Notes: a model not told the origin generated them from the sequence alone. 64,000 nucleotides of DNA from Bdellovibrio sp. SKB1291214 (GCF_002209355.2 NZ_CP106855.1:2666001-2730000), one strand, 5' to 3'; shown: positions 43,414 through 52,117, numbered from the stretch's first letter. Made by a program: numbers and translations.

Positions 43414-43746
43414 ATGAAATCATTAGTTTCCGTTTTTGCTATACTGCTTTTGGTTGAATCTGGTTTCGCTGCAGAGGCGACGCAAAACAAAGCCAAAGTC
43501 GCAGACGATCAGGCAATGTCCGAACAGCACGAGACTGACATGACTCGTATGATTCGTCGTAAGATCATGGACGATAAATCCTTATCGATGAATGCTCACA
43601 ACATCAAAATCATCACTGAAAACAACCAGGTTGTTTTGCGTGGTGTGGTTGAAAACGATTCCGAAAGATCCAAAGTCGAAAAGATTGCGAAATCCGTCGC
43701 AAAAAATACTTCAGTCATCAACAACACGACTATCGAAAAGAAATAG
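43414..43746 (+). CDS. BON-domain periplasmic protein
   Basis: 110 aa with a signal peptide (LLVESGFA-AEAT). The BON domain occupies about residues 45-108: TRMIRRKIMDDKSLSMNAHNIKI, then NQVVLRGVVENDSERSKVEKIAKS, then the last strand VINNTTIEK. BON domains bind phospholipid or peptidoglycan and appear in osmotic-stress proteins such as OsmY. GGGAGG lies 7 bases before the ATG. The next gene starts 9 bp after the stop, so they are co-transcribed. Confidence 0.9.
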   Translation: MKSLVSVFAILLLVESGFAAEATQNKAKVADDQAMSEQHETDMTRMIRRKIMDDKSLSMNAHNIKIITENNQVVLRGVVENDSERSKVEKIAKSVAKNTSVINNTTIEKK

Positions 43747-43755
43747 GAGGTTTCC

Positions 43756-44319
43756 ATGGGTAAAAAAGGCGACAAAGTGGTATTCGGTATTTTTAAATCA
43801 AGAAGCGATCTTGAAAGCTGTGTAGAAAACTTAAAGATGGAAAGCTTCCGTAATGAAGACATCTCGGTCTTGATGCCTTCTAAAGGCGATACTCAAACAT
43901 TTGCTCACCAAAAAGACACAAAAGCTCCAGAAGGCGCCACAGCTGGCGGTGGTGCTGGTGCATTGTTAGGTGGTGCCTTGGGTTGGCTTGTCGGCGCCGG
44001 TATGATTGCTACGATTCCTGCTTTGGGTCCGTTGGTAGCAGCCGGTCCTATCATGAGTGCGCTAGCGGGCGCTGGTGTTGGTGGTGCTGTCGGTGGTCTG
44101 GTGGGCGCGTTGGTTGGAATGGGCATTCCCGAGTACGAAGCCAAACGCTATGAAGCCATGGTCAAAGACGGCGGTATGCTGTTGTCTGTTCACGTGGATG
44201 ACAGTGAGTGGAGTGATAAAGCGAAAGAAATTCTTCGCAGAAACGGTGCGATGGATATCTCATCCAGCTCCGAAGTCGGTCCTTCACGCACAGACATGGA
44301 TCACGAAATCCGTCCTTAA
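43756..44319 (+). CDS. General-stress-type protein with central glycine-zipper membrane segments
   Basis: 187 aa. The N-terminal 60 residues form a small alpha/beta unit (VVFGIFKSRSDLESCVENLK, FRNEDISVLMP) like the YflT/GSP17M domain. A long Gly/Ala-rich pair of hydrophobic helices (residues 60-125) follows, then a C-terminal ferredoxin-like unit (GGMLLSVHVDDSEWSDKAKEIL). This layout is seen in stress-induced membrane-associated proteins of unknown activity, often encoded near BON proteins. AGGAGG precedes the ATG. Confidence 0.8.
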   Translation: MGKKGDKVVFGIFKSRSDLESCVENLKMESFRNEDISVLMPSKGDTQTFAHQKDTKAPEGATAGGGAGALLGGALGWLVGAGMIATIPALGPLVAAGPIMSALAGAGVGGAVGGLVGALVGMGIPEYEAKRYEAMVKDGGMLLSVHVDDSEWSDKAKEILRRNGAMDISSSSEVGPSRTDMDHEIRP

Positions 44320-44333
44320 CTGACGATAGAAAA

Positions 44334-44364
44334 AAGCCCCGTCATAACTACGGGGCTTTTTTTT
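44334..44364. terminator. Bidirectional terminator
   Basis: Stem AAGCCCCGT / ACGGGGCTT with a 7-nt loop, with A-rich left and T8 right flanks. It serves the stress pair and the convergent DASS transporter. Confidence 0.9.
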
Positions 44365-45802
44365 AATAGATTCCTAAGACTTTCCACCAAGCGGCCCCAA
44401 GTCCCATCCAGATGATGATATAAACGATCGAGAAAATAAATCCGATCTTCCACCAATCTTTTAAGTCGACGTAACCCACACCATATAAAATAGGGGCAGG
44501 GCCATGCGCATAGTGAGTTAGGACTCCTGAAAGTGATCCTGCAAAACCCAACATCAAAGCCGCAAGCTTGCCTTCTATGCCGACAGCAATCGCTACAGCA
44601 AGCATAGCTGAATACATCGCTGCCACGTGAGCCGTGGCACTTGCGAATAAATATCGAGTGTAGAAATAAACCAAGACAACAGCTGGGAAGGCCCAATACC
44701 ACGGCAGCAACCCTAGTTCCGCTTTGACAAGGCCGCTGAACCAGCTGACAAAGCCCAATTGATTAAGCCCCTCGGCCATCATCACCAAGGCTGAAAACCA
44801 AACCATGGTGTCCCAGGCGCCTTTTTCGCCTTTAACATCTTCCCAAGTTAAAACTCCGCTTAACAGTAAGAACGAAAGACCAACCATCGCTCCAACAGTG
44901 GCATCGATTTTAAGCTGGGGTCCAAAGATCCACATCACTAAAAGCATGACGAAAGCTAGGACCATTAACCATTCGTTACGAGTCACAGCGCCTAAGTCGG
45001 CCAATTTCTTTTTCGTCTCTTGTTGAACTGATTTTGTATCCCTTAGTTCTGGAGGATAGATTTTAAACAAGAGCCACGGAGTTAGTGCGAGTGAAACAAC
45101 CCCTGGAACTAGTGCCGCCATAGCCCAGCCGCCCCAAGAAATTTCCACTCCTAAGTCCTTTGCAAACTTTTGGCACATGGAGTTCGAAGCGGTGCCAGTG
45201 ATAAACATCGCAGCGCCCAACAAATTCGCATAGTACGAATTCAATGTTAGGTAGGCGCCCATTCGGCGGTGAGTTTTTGGATCCGCAGGATCAGAACCAA
45301 AACCCATGGCGATGGATTTCATAATTGGCATCAAAATTCCCCCAGCGCGAGCGGTATTACTGGGCGTTGCGGGTGCGAGCACCAAATCAGAAAATGTCAG
45401 ACCATAAGCAATACCCAGAGGAGTTCCACCAAGTTTTACGATAAACCAATAAGCGATACGACGGCCCAGGCCCGTTTTGATAAAACCCCGGGAAATAAAA
45501 AACGCAATGGTGATCATCCAAATCGTACCGTTTCCAAAACCACTCAAAGCAAGCTTCACGGATTGAGAAATGTCACCGGGAGCACGCAATTGCAATGCTG
45601 CCACCAAAGCCATGGAAATCATCGAAATACTTCCCATGGTCGCCGCTTTGATGACGATTCCAAAGATCGCAGAGATAAAGATCGCAAAAAGCTGCCAAGC
45701 GCCCTCTTTAAGGCCTTCAGGTGGGGGAGTGATCCAAATCAATCCGCCTAAAATTAAAACCGCCAGCCAGGCCTTGTAGTTCATTTCCTGATCTTTATTC
45801 AT
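44363..45802 (-). CDS. DASS-family anion symporter (SLC13/CitT-like)
   Basis: 479 aa integral membrane protein with about 11-13 helices. Family motifs are FGNGTIWMITIAFFISRGF in the first half, LAPATPSNTARAGGILMPI (the SNT Na+/substrate motif) and GTASNSM, then ASATAHVAAMYSAM in the second half. These transport di- or tricarboxylates, or sulfate, with sodium or in exchange. The exact substrate cannot be read. The ATG at 45802 is preceded by AAAGGA; an alternative ATG at 45784 is possible. It lies alone. Confidence 0.92.
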   Translation of the reverse strand: MNKDQEMNYKAWLAVLILGGLIWITPPPEGLKEGAWQLFAIFISAIFGIVIKAATMGSISMISMALVAALQLRAPGDISQSVKLALSGFGNGTIWMITIAFFISRGFIKTGLGRRIAYWFIVKLGGTPLGIAYGLTFSDLVLAPATPSNTARAGGILMPIMKSIAMGFGSDPADPKTHRRMGAYLTLNSYYANLLGAAMFITGTASNSMCQKFAKDLGVEISWGGWAMAALVPGVVSLALTPWLLFKIYPPELRDTKSVQQETKKKLADLGAVTRNEWLMVLAFVMLLVMWIFGPQLKIDATVGAMVGLSFLLLSGVLTWEDVKGEKGAWDTMVWFSALVMMAEGLNQLGFVSWFSGLVKAELGLLPWYWAFPAVVLVYFYTRYLFASATAHVAAMYSAMLAVAIAVGIEGKLAALMLGFAGSLSGVLTHYAHGPAPILYGVGYVDLKDWWKIGFIFSIVYIIIWMGLGAAWWKVLGIY

Positions 45803-45895
45803 GGGAGTCCTTTCCGAAAATCAAGAATAGCGTAAAGGACATAATTCAGACTGTAAAGGAGCTTCAGTTTAACTCAGAAATCGTCTTCGTGCTAA

Positions 45896-46249
45896 ATGTC
45901 AGATGTTTGCACTCTCAAAGTAAGTATGTACCATTTGCTTATGCGCATTCGACAAGTTGGATTTTCATCACGATTAAAAGCCCACCGAAAACTTCTTACG
46001 TTAGAGACTTTAAAGTTTATCGTAGAGTACCTTCGAGATGGAAATGCACGAATGGCAGCGTTTCGCTCCGGGGTGCCTGAAAACTATGCTTCAAGACAGG
46101 GAGCCTGGCTTAAAAAACATCCCATAGTGAAAGCTGCACTTGAAGCGGAAGTGGATGAAAGAGATGCTTTACGCCTGCAAAAAGCTCTCGCGGAAATTGA
46201 TCGGCAGATGGATATTTGCAAAGATATTTTAGGACTACAGGATTTTTAA
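45896..46249 (+). CDS. Terminase-small-subunit-like helix-turn-helix protein
   Basis: Up to 117 aa; the true start may be ATG 45926 or 45941, and no ribosome site decides. The middle reads VEYLRDGNARMAAFRSGVPENYASRQGAWLKKHPIVKAALEAE. This is the pattern of phage terminase small subunits (N-A-x-x-A-A-x-x-A-G..A......L..P.V..A). The remainder is a charged coiled coil ending DICKDILGLQDF. It stands alone, without phage genes nearby. The following outer-membrane protein gene begins on the base after its stop. A DNA-binding regulator role is therefore as likely as a phage remnant. Confidence 0.55.
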   Translation: MSDVCTLKVSMYHLLMRIRQVGFSSRLKAHRKLLTLETLKFIVEYLRDGNARMAAFRSGVPENYASRQGAWLKKHPIVKAALEAEVDERDALRLQKALAEIDRQMDICKDILGLQDF

Positions 46250-47212
46250 ATGAACAAAATGTTATCAAAAGTTATTTTTGCTGTTGCGATTCTTATGCCT
46301 GTGTTTGCAAGTGCGCAGATGTTTTCTGGATTGTTGCCGCCCTCTAAGCAAAGAGCGGTGGTGAACTATTCAGGTTCGGTGCAGCCTGATGCTGATTTTC
46401 AAACCAATGAGAAAGACGCTAGCATCAACAAAGGCACAGTGACTGCAAACATCCCTTTTTATAAAACCGAAGAAGAGTCTTGGAGTGTGGCACTTTTAGG
46501 CCACTGGTTGGATATTTATCCTGATCAAACTGCGATGCCGGATCTTTATCAGTTCGATATTGGTTTTACTTACAGCAAGATGACTCAAAAGCCGAACAAG
46601 GCTTATTGGGCGGTGAACGCCAATTGGGGCTCGGCGAGTGATAAGCCCTTTAAAGACCCCACGGTCGATACCATAGGCGCGAACTATTTTTATATCGATC
46701 CCGTGGATGAAACAGCGAGCTGGATTTATCTAGTCAATTACTCGAACAATCGTCCCATCTTGAATGAAATACCGCTGCCGGGGTTTGCGTATATGTACAC
46801 GCCTTCTAAATCGTTTCGCGGAACTTTTGGCGCCCCCTTCGCAATGATTTATTGGGAGTTCGTTGATAAGTGGTCTTTGAATCTCTTCACGCTGATTCCG
46901 TGGGTTATTAAGACTTCAGTGGATTATTCGATTGCGGGTCCGATGAAGGCTTCCCTGGGTCTGGATTTTTCGCAGTCCACTTATTACCTGTGGGGAAGAG
47001 CTAATCGGAAAGAGCGTTTGTTTTACGATGAAAAGCGTCTTTTCGTGGGATTTAAATCCCCGTTGTCAGCACAGTTTTTGGCCGAGATGGAAGCCGGTTA
47101 CTCTTTTGATCGTCGTTATTTCCAAGACGAAAACTATGAGATCAACCCCAGCAATGCGCTTCGTTTAGGTTCAAGTCCTTACCTAAAATTAAACCTAACA
47201 GCGATATTTTAA
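46250..47212 (+). CDS. Outer-membrane beta-barrel-type protein
   Basis: 320 aa with a signal peptide (PVFASA-QMF). The mature part is a series of alternating aromatic strands (YWAVNANWG, ASWIYLVNYSN, WSLNLFTLIPWVIKTSVDYSI) and ends SSPYLKLNLTAIF, a terminal Phe with the alternating pattern recognised by BamA. It has no TonB box or OmpA domain. It probably forms a small barrel of 12-14 strands. The ATG directly abuts the TAA of the terminase-like gene, so translation is coupled. No family name is assigned. Confidence 0.7.
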   Translation: MNKMLSKVIFAVAILMPVFASAQMFSGLLPPSKQRAVVNYSGSVQPDADFQTNEKDASINKGTVTANIPFYKTEEESWSVALLGHWLDIYPDQTAMPDLYQFDIGFTYSKMTQKPNKAYWAVNANWGSASDKPFKDPTVDTIGANYFYIDPVDETASWIYLVNYSNNRPILNEIPLPGFAYMYTPSKSFRGTFGAPFAMIYWEFVDKWSLNLFTLIPWVIKTSVDYSIAGPMKASLGLDFSQSTYYLWGRANRKERLFYDEKRLFVGFKSPLSAQFLAEMEAGYSFDRRYFQDENYEINPSNALRLGSSPYLKLNLTAIF

Positions 47213-47220
47213 TGATATTT

Positions 47221-47379
47221 TTAGTGAAGAGCGTCTGAGATCAGACGAGATACTGAGGAGCCGGCAGAGGCAAAGAACACCGGCTTCTGCGTTTTTGCAG
47301 AAGCAATCTTCAAGTAGCTGCTCAACAGAAGAGCTAGGAAGATAAAGAACCAATTGCTTGGTGAAAGGTGTAAAAGCAT
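47221..47379 (-). CDS. Small exported or membrane protein behind pgsA (52 aa)
   Basis: The frame starts 6 bp after the pgsA stop, and the stop itself supplies the ribosome site (TAAGGA, then ATG after TTT). The peptide has one hydrophobic segment, WFFIFLALLLSSYLKIASA, which could be a signal ending ASA or a membrane anchor. A polar tail of about 25 residues follows, rich in Ser. Its stop lies 8 bp beyond the convergent barrel gene. The arrangement supports co-transcription with pgsA. No relative is recognised. Confidence 0.6.
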   Translation of the reverse strand: MLLHLSPSNWFFIFLALLLSSYLKIASAKTQKPVFFASAGSSVSRLISDALH

Positions 47380-47385
47380 AAATCC

Positions 47386-47949
47386 TTAAGAGCGCTTTTT
47401 GCTCTTCATGTATCCATAGTAGTATTCAATACCGCTAGTTATACTCAAAATGACGCTTACCCACAAGACTCCGTAGCCAACTTTGTCCAAATAGGGCACG
47501 TATTGGTCAATATTTCCAATAATTACAATGGGAATGGCCACCATTTGCATGGCGGTCTTCCACTTTCCAGCCGGCTTTGCGTCAATAATGATTTGATCAG
47601 CCGCAGCAACTGAGCGGATACCCCCGATAAAATTGTCGCGGGCCAGGATGATGATCACCATCCAAGCATCGATTTTACCCAAAGCAAGCAACATCGCCAG
47701 GATCGAGGTGACTAAAATTTTGTCAGCAATGGGGTCCATGAACTTCCCGAAATTGCTGACTGCACCATATTTGCGGGCGTAATAACCGTCGAAATAATCT
47801 GTAATGGAAGCGAGCATGAAAAGCACGGCAGCGACGATATTCCAAGACAACTTGTCGGGGTACATGGCTCCCACCACAAGGGGCACCATAAAGATGCGAC
47901 TCATGGTGATTCTCATTGGAAGATTTTTTTGCCACTCGGTAACGGCCAT
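47386..47949 (-). CDS. pgsA: CDP-diacylglycerol-glycerol-3-phosphate 3-phosphatidyltransferase
   Basis: 187 aa inner-membrane enzyme making phosphatidylglycerol-phosphate. The CDP-alcohol phosphotransferase motif D-G-x2-A-R-x8-G-x3-D-x3-D is complete (DGYYARKYGAVSNFGKFMDPIAD), preceded by NLPMRITMSRIF, the typical PgsA N-terminus. About five membrane helices. Start 47949 is preceded by CGGAGAA; the frame extends to 47982 but the extra residues are not conserved in type. With psd it covers the main acidic and neutral phospholipid branches. Confidence 0.94.
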   Translation of the reverse strand: MAVTEWQKNLPMRITMSRIFMVPLVVGAMYPDKLSWNIVAAVLFMLASITDYFDGYYARKYGAVSNFGKFMDPIADKILVTSILAMLLALGKIDAWMVIIILARDNFIGGIRSVAAADQIIIDAKPAGKWKTAMQMVAIPIVIIGNIDQYVPYLDKVGYGVLWVSVILSITSGIEYYYGYMKSKKRS

Positions 47950-48030
47950 GGGTTCTCCGTGCGCTCTGCGCTGCTTGCGCAAAAAAATAATGCGTAGACT
48001 TAAACTAACAATTTAGTCTAGAAATAATCA

Positions 48031-48441
48031 ATGTTTATTCATCGTCATAAAGTGCAGTTTTACGAAACAGACCTCATGGGGATTGTCCATCACTCCAATT
48101 ACTTGCGTTTCTTTGAGGAAGCGCGTGTGGCATGGGCTATTGACAAGGGATTGATTGATTACCAAAAACCGGAATCTGCTAGTTATTTTGCCGTTTATGA
48201 AACTCAGGTTAAGCATTTGAAGCCGACTTTCTTTGGCGATGATTTGGAAATTGAAGTGCAAGCAAGAGTCGAGCTGAGTCGCTTGATTTTTCAATACCGC
48301 ATGCGTGGACGTGGGGGCTCGACTTGTTCTGTTGCTCAGACAGTTCACGTGGCCTTGGATAAAGATTTAAAATTGATGAGATTACCGGCCGGGATCAAGG
48401 CCGCAGTGGAGAAAGAATCATGGACAGAAACCTGGCTTTAG
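48031..48441 (+). CDS. ybgC: Acyl-CoA thioesterase, YbgC/4-hydroxybenzoyl-CoA thioesterase type
   Basis: 136 aa hot-dog fold. The active-site block YETDLMGIVHHSNYLRFFEEAR has the conserved Asp, and the second half carries SRLIFQYRMRG. YbgC hydrolyses short acyl-CoA and in Gram-negatives is often tied to the Tol-Pal region, which is not seen here. It starts 81 bp from the divergent pgsA start and overlaps glpX by 22 bp, suggesting coupling. There is no obvious ribosome site, so initiation may be weak or leaderless. Confidence 0.9.
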   Translation: MFIHRHKVQFYETDLMGIVHHSNYLRFFEEARVAWAIDKGLIDYQKPESASYFAVYETQVKHLKPTFFGDDLEIEVQARVELSRLIFQYRMRGRGGSTCSVAQTVHVALDKDLKLMRLPAGIKAAVEKESWTETWL

Positions 48442-49388
48442 AATTTGTACGTGTGACCGAAGCAGCAGCCTTAGAATCCGCTCGTTGGATGGGAAGAGGC
48501 GATGAAAAAGCCGCTGATGCAGCTGCCGTGGATGCCATGAGAAAGGCTTTTGACGTTCTTCGTATGGACGGCACTGTGGTGATCGGCGAAGGGGAGCGCG
48601 ATGAAGCTCCGATGCTTTATATCGGTGAAAAAGTCGGGACTAAAACGGACGATGCTCCAGCTTTGGATATCGCCTTGGATCCGTTAGAAGGCACCACGAT
48701 TTGTGCGACGGGTGGGCCGGGTTCTATCTCCGTGATTGCAGTGGCTGAAAAGGGTAAGTTCTTGCATGCGCCGGATACTTACATGGATAAAATCGCCTGT
48801 GGTCCCGGTGCCAAGGGCAAAATCGATATCGATAAAACTCCGACCGAAAACGTCGAAGCTGTTGCTAAAGCACTGGGAAAAAAAGTCAGCGACATGACAG
48901 TCGTGATCTTGAATCGCCCTCGTCACAAAGAATTGATTGATGAAGTTCGTAAAACAGGTGCACGCATCCAGTTAATCGGTGACGGTGACGTTTCTGCAGC
49001 AGTTTCTGCAGCATGGCCTGACTCTGGTATCGATTTGCTGATCGGTATTGGTGGAGCTCCCGAAGGCGTTATTTCTGCTGCAGCGATGCAGTGCTTGGGT
49101 GGTGATTTCCAAGGTCGCTTAAAGTGGAGAAATGACGAAGAGAAAGCTCGTGCTTCTAAAATGGGTCTAAAGGATCTGGATAAGAAATTCACCTGTGACG
49201 AGCTCGCTAGTGGTTCTGTGATGTTTGTTGCAACGGGTATCACGGATGGATCCTTGTTAAAGGGTGTGCGCTTCCTTCCTGATGGAAAAGCCAAAAGTCA
49301 CTCGATCGTCATGCGTTCTCAGACAGGCACAATCCGTACCATTGAATCCTTCCACGATTTCACTTGGAAGAAAAACAAGAAATCCTAA
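48420..49388 (+). CDS. glpX: Fructose-1,6-bisphosphatase class II
   Basis: 322 aa. Catalyses the gluconeogenic hydrolysis of fructose 1,6-bisphosphate. The N-terminus NLALEFVRVTEAAALESARWMG and GRGDEKAADAAAVDAMR are diagnostic. The metal and phosphate motifs GEGERDEAPMLYIGE, LDPLEGT and IGIGGAPEGV are intact. It overlaps the thioesterase gene and is followed after 3 bp by a zinc-ribbon gene, so the three form an operon. Glucose-independent growth on amino acids would need this enzyme. Confidence 0.95.
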   Translation: MDRNLALEFVRVTEAAALESARWMGRGDEKAADAAAVDAMRKAFDVLRMDGTVVIGEGERDEAPMLYIGEKVGTKTDDAPALDIALDPLEGTTICATGGPGSISVIAVAEKGKFLHAPDTYMDKIACGPGAKGKIDIDKTPTENVEAVAKALGKKVSDMTVVILNRPRHKELIDEVRKTGARIQLIGDGDVSAAVSAAWPDSGIDLLIGIGGAPEGVISAAAMQCLGGDFQGRLKWRNDEEKARASKMGLKDLDKKFTCDELASGSVMFVATGITDGSLLKGVRFLPDGKAKSHSIVMRSQTGTIRTIESFHDFTWKKNKKS

Positions 49389-49391
49389 TCC

Positions 49392-49688
49392 ATGAGTGCA
49401 CAACTTTTTTGTTTTAGTTGCAAAAAAGAGATGTCCTTTGCCGGGAATATCGGCCGACGTGAGGAGTGTCCTCATTGTCGGGCCGATGTGCATGTCTGTA
49501 AAAACTGCGATTTTTACGATCCAAAGGTTTATAACGAGTGCCGCGAAACACAAGCGGACGTCGTGCGCGAAAAAGATCGCGCAAACTTTTGCGATTATTT
49601 CACTCCCCGCAAAGGAGGCGCAGGCCCCGAGGACCAAGCCGCTAAATTAAAAGCTGCAGCTGAAGCCCTATTCAATTTCAAGAAATAA
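49392..49688 (+). CDS. Zinc-ribbon protein (Cys-rich, 98 aa)
   Basis: CFSCKKEM and CPHCRADVHVCKNCDFYD give two CxxC knuckles plus a third CKNC, and further Cys residues occur in YNECRE and NFCDYF. This makes eight to nine cysteines in 70 residues, enough for two zinc sites. The C-terminus is a short charged helix. I do not recognise a named family, although this kind of protein follows glpX in related genomes as far as I recall. It begins 3 bp after glpX. Confidence 0.8.
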   Translation: MSAQLFCFSCKKEMSFAGNIGRREECPHCRADVHVCKNCDFYDPKVYNECRETQADVVREKDRANFCDYFTPRKGGAGPEDQAAKLKAAAEALFNFKK

Positions 49689-49834
49689 TTCGCAGGACAT
49701 TGGATCTGGTGACCGGACTAAGGGTTTTTAGATTTCTGAATCGAAATGGAAAAGGGGTCTTCGGTCTGTAGATAAATTGAAGATCGATGGTAGGATTGTA
49801 CTTGTACCTGCGAGATTTCTTAAAGGAGGGCAAA

Positions 49835-50191
49835 ATGCCTAACAGAGAGACACCTCAAAAACAGAATACAAGTGCGGTTAAACCGGATGTACCTCCCAAG
49901 TTTACCGAGGACACTCATAAAAAGTTTCAGCCGGGCAATCAAAATGAAAATGAAGAATACCTGACTGACGCAGCGGAAAACGAAGGGGAGCATGAACCTG
50001 GACAATCCGATGCTAAATGGGCCAGCGAAGCAGACGAGGCGTTAAGGCTCTCTGAATCCAGCCAAGCCAAATCCAAAGATCTTTGGGACGATGAAGAGCT
50101 GAACGAAGAGACGGATTTTGAGCGAACAGGCCGTGAAAGTTTAATCGATAATGATTCCAGCCAAAGACGCGGTAAAACTTCGACTCATTGA
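49835..50191 (+). CDS. Hydrophilic acidic protein of unknown function
   Basis: 118 aa without signal or membrane segment. It is very rich in Glu, Asp, Asn, Ser and Gln (NENEEYLTDAAENEGEHEPG) and probably largely disordered. AAGGAGG seven bases upstream fixes the ATG at 49835; the frame open to 49787 is not needed. A hairpin terminator follows at 50238. A stress or hydrophilin-like role is only a guess from composition. Confidence 0.65.
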   Translation: MPNRETPQKQNTSAVKPDVPPKFTEDTHKKFQPGNQNENEEYLTDAAENEGEHEPGQSDAKWASEADEALRLSESSQAKSKDLWDDEELNEETDFERTGRESLIDNDSSQRRGKTSTH

Positions 50192-50237
50192 AAGATGAGA
50201 TGAAATAGCACTGCAAATCTTTAGAGCTGAATGAAAG

Positions 50238-50270
50238 TGCGCGACTTAAAATGCCGCGCATTTTCTTTTT
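50238..50270 (+). terminator. Terminator after the acidic protein gene
   Basis: Stem TGCGCG / CGCGCA with a loop of 11 nt, followed by T4-C-T5. Confidence 0.7.
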
Positions 50271-50345
50271 CTCGCGTGTGCGTACAAATGCAAATTACAT
50301 AGCCCACACTATCTTTTGTTTCCTGCGTCTGTTAAGGTGGCCGAG

Positions 50346-51713
50346 ATGAAAGTGCTAAGCCGGGCCGTACTGGACAATATTGAATTAGATTTTTGCCGCC
50401 GCAGTAAAGCGGCCGCAGTCGGCTTTATGGTTGTCTTTACGATTTTGTTGGTAAAACCCGTAGCTACAACTCCATCATATTATCTGTGGCACCAGTTAGC
50501 AGCTGGCTTAGCCTTTACTTGCAGCACCATCCGTCTTTTTCTGGGGCTTTATATCAGCCGCGAGGGTTTGAAAGCTCTTTATCGCTGGGCGCCTCTGCAT
50601 TCGACTGTCATTGTTATCAGCTCTACTTGTTTGGGCGTTGTGTGTTCCATGGGGTTTTGGGATCCTCAAAATCCAGACTCGAAAATATTCGTTACATCAT
50701 TTCTGGTTAGTGCGATCATGGCTGGTTCTGCCACGTCGCTCTCACTAGCTCCTCGAATTTCCGCTTACTTTTTGGTGACAGTCGGAGTAATGCCGGGTCT
50801 GTTTCTTGCCTTTTCCAATCACCACGGAGATTTGCCATACGGTGTGTGGACGATTTTCGTGTTTACGTTTGTGGTCTACGTTTACGGGAACTCCCGTGAA
50901 TTTTATCAAAGCATGGTCACTCGCTATGAAACTGAAGAGGCTTTAAATATAGAAAAGCAAAATCTGACACTGGCGATTCAACAGCTTGAAAACACGCAAG
51001 ATGAGTTATTAGATCAAAAATCACGTGCCGAATACTCTGCGAAGCTGGCCTCTTTAGGCGAGATGGCCGGAGGTATTGCTCACGAAATCAATACACCGCT
51101 GAATGTGATTTTACTCTCAGCAGAACAGCAGATGGATCTATTGCAGGATCAAGATCTTGATCGTCAAACAATGAAGGCTTCCATCGAAAAGGTTCAATCC
51201 ACGACGAACCGTATTGCCACGATTGTACGTGGTTTACGTATTTTTGCGCGGGACGGAGCAAAGGATCCCATTGAGTCCATACCCGTGCAGACCTTGATCG
51301 ATAATACTCTTTCGTTATGTTATGAAAAATTTAAACTGGCGAACGTAGATTTGCGTTTGCCTGCGCCGACAAATTTGATTCTGCGTTGTCGCCCGGTGCA
51401 GATATCTCAGGTGATGTTAAATCTTTTGAACAACTCTTTTGAGGCGATTCAAGATCTGCCAGAAAAGTGGATTGCTATTGATGTTAAAGAGTTGGCAGAC
51501 CAAATTGAAATTCGTATCACCGACAGCGGCCACGGAATTGATGCCGATATCCAAGCTGAGATCTTTAGACCCTTCTATACGACGAAAGAAATCGGCAAGG
51601 GGACGGGCTTGGGGCTAAGTATTTCCAGAGGGTTGATTGAAGCTCATCATGGGCAGTTGTACGTGGATGTCGATCATCCCAATACAAGTTTCGTTATTCG
51701 TTTACCTAAATAG
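50346..51713 (+). CDS. Membrane sensor histidine kinase
   Basis: 455 aa. Six membrane helices (residues about 20-195) form the input domain without a recognisable ligand fold. A coiled coil (EEALNIEKQNLTLAIQQLENTQDEL) follows, then the H-box GEMAGGIAHEINTPLN (phospho-His246). The ATPase has N box QVMLNLLNNSFEAIQ, G1 DSGHGID, and G2 GKGTGLGLSISRGL. The His-kinase type is the NtrB/HPK4-like AHEINTPL group. ATG 50346 has AAGGTGG upstream. It is convergent with a lone receiver-domain gene, which may be its partner. Confidence 0.9.
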   Translation: MKVLSRAVLDNIELDFCRRSKAAAVGFMVVFTILLVKPVATTPSYYLWHQLAAGLAFTCSTIRLFLGLYISREGLKALYRWAPLHSTVIVISSTCLGVVCSMGFWDPQNPDSKIFVTSFLVSAIMAGSATSLSLAPRISAYFLVTVGVMPGLFLAFSNHHGDLPYGVWTIFVFTFVVYVYGNSREFYQSMVTRYETEEALNIEKQNLTLAIQQLENTQDELLDQKSRAEYSAKLASLGEMAGGIAHEINTPLNVILLSAEQQMDLLQDQDLDRQTMKASIEKVQSTTNRIATIVRGLRIFARDGAKDPIESIPVQTLIDNTLSLCYEKFKLANVDLRLPAPTNLILRCRPVQISQVMLNLLNNSFEAIQDLPEKWIAIDVKELADQIEIRITDSGHGIDADIQAEIFRPFYTTKEIGKGTGLGLSISRGLIEAHHGQLYVDVDHPNTSFVIRLPK

Positions 51714-51721
51714 GCCGGCAG

Positions 51722-51758
51722 AACAAGCAGCTTGTTGCCTAGGTCCCCACGCTAGGCA
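51722..51758. terminator. Hairpins between the convergent kinase and receiver genes
   Basis: AACAAG/CTTGTT (51722-51736) and TGCCTAG/CTAGGCA (51736-51758) fold back to back, and the second runs into the receiver gene end. T-tracts are poor, so termination is uncertain. Confidence 0.4.
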
Positions 51759-52117
51759 GGCAGGGCTTGTTTGACCATTTCCAAAAGTTCGGCTCTGTTG
51801 ACCGGTTTTGGAATGAACCCCACGCAGTGAGGATTTTTGCGAAGTTCTTCTTCATCTCCCCCGACGTAGCCAGAAATGAACATAACGGGAGTGTCGTTTT
51901 CAGGGGTGTCTGTTAGGCGCTTTAAAAGTTCAAACCCATCGCAGACAGGCATGCGTATATCGCTGATGACAAGATTAGGTTTCCAGGTCTGAACTTTCTC
52001 GTATCCGACGCAGCCGTTTTCGGCGAGCGCCACCTCATAATTTGCACGAGTCAGGAAATAGGAAATCAAATCACGAAGATCTTGTTCGTCATCAACGATC
52101 AGGATTTTATGCTTCAT
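51752..52117 (-). CDS. Single-domain response regulator (CheY-like receiver)
   Basis: 121 aa receiver domain only. The acidic pocket is VDDEQD, the phosphoacceptor Asp53 (VISDIRMP), with Ser in place of the usual Thr (MFISGYVG) and Lys in FIPKPVN. It has no output domain. The start is set by AAGGAG eight bases upstream of ATG 52117. Its neighbour sensor kinase is encoded convergently. It could be a phosphotransfer output or a CheY-like diffusible regulator. Confidence 0.92.
   Translation of the reverse strand: MKHKILIVDDEQDLRDLISYFLTRANYEVALAENGCVGYEKVQTWKPNLVISDIRMPVCDGFELLKRLTDTPENDTPVMFISGYVGGDEEELRKNPHCVGFIPKPVNRAELLEMVKQALPA

Noticed and set aside
45896-46249. Prophage remnant
   Set aside because: Only the terminase-small-subunit-like gene is present; no integrase, capsid, portal or attachment repeats are nearby.
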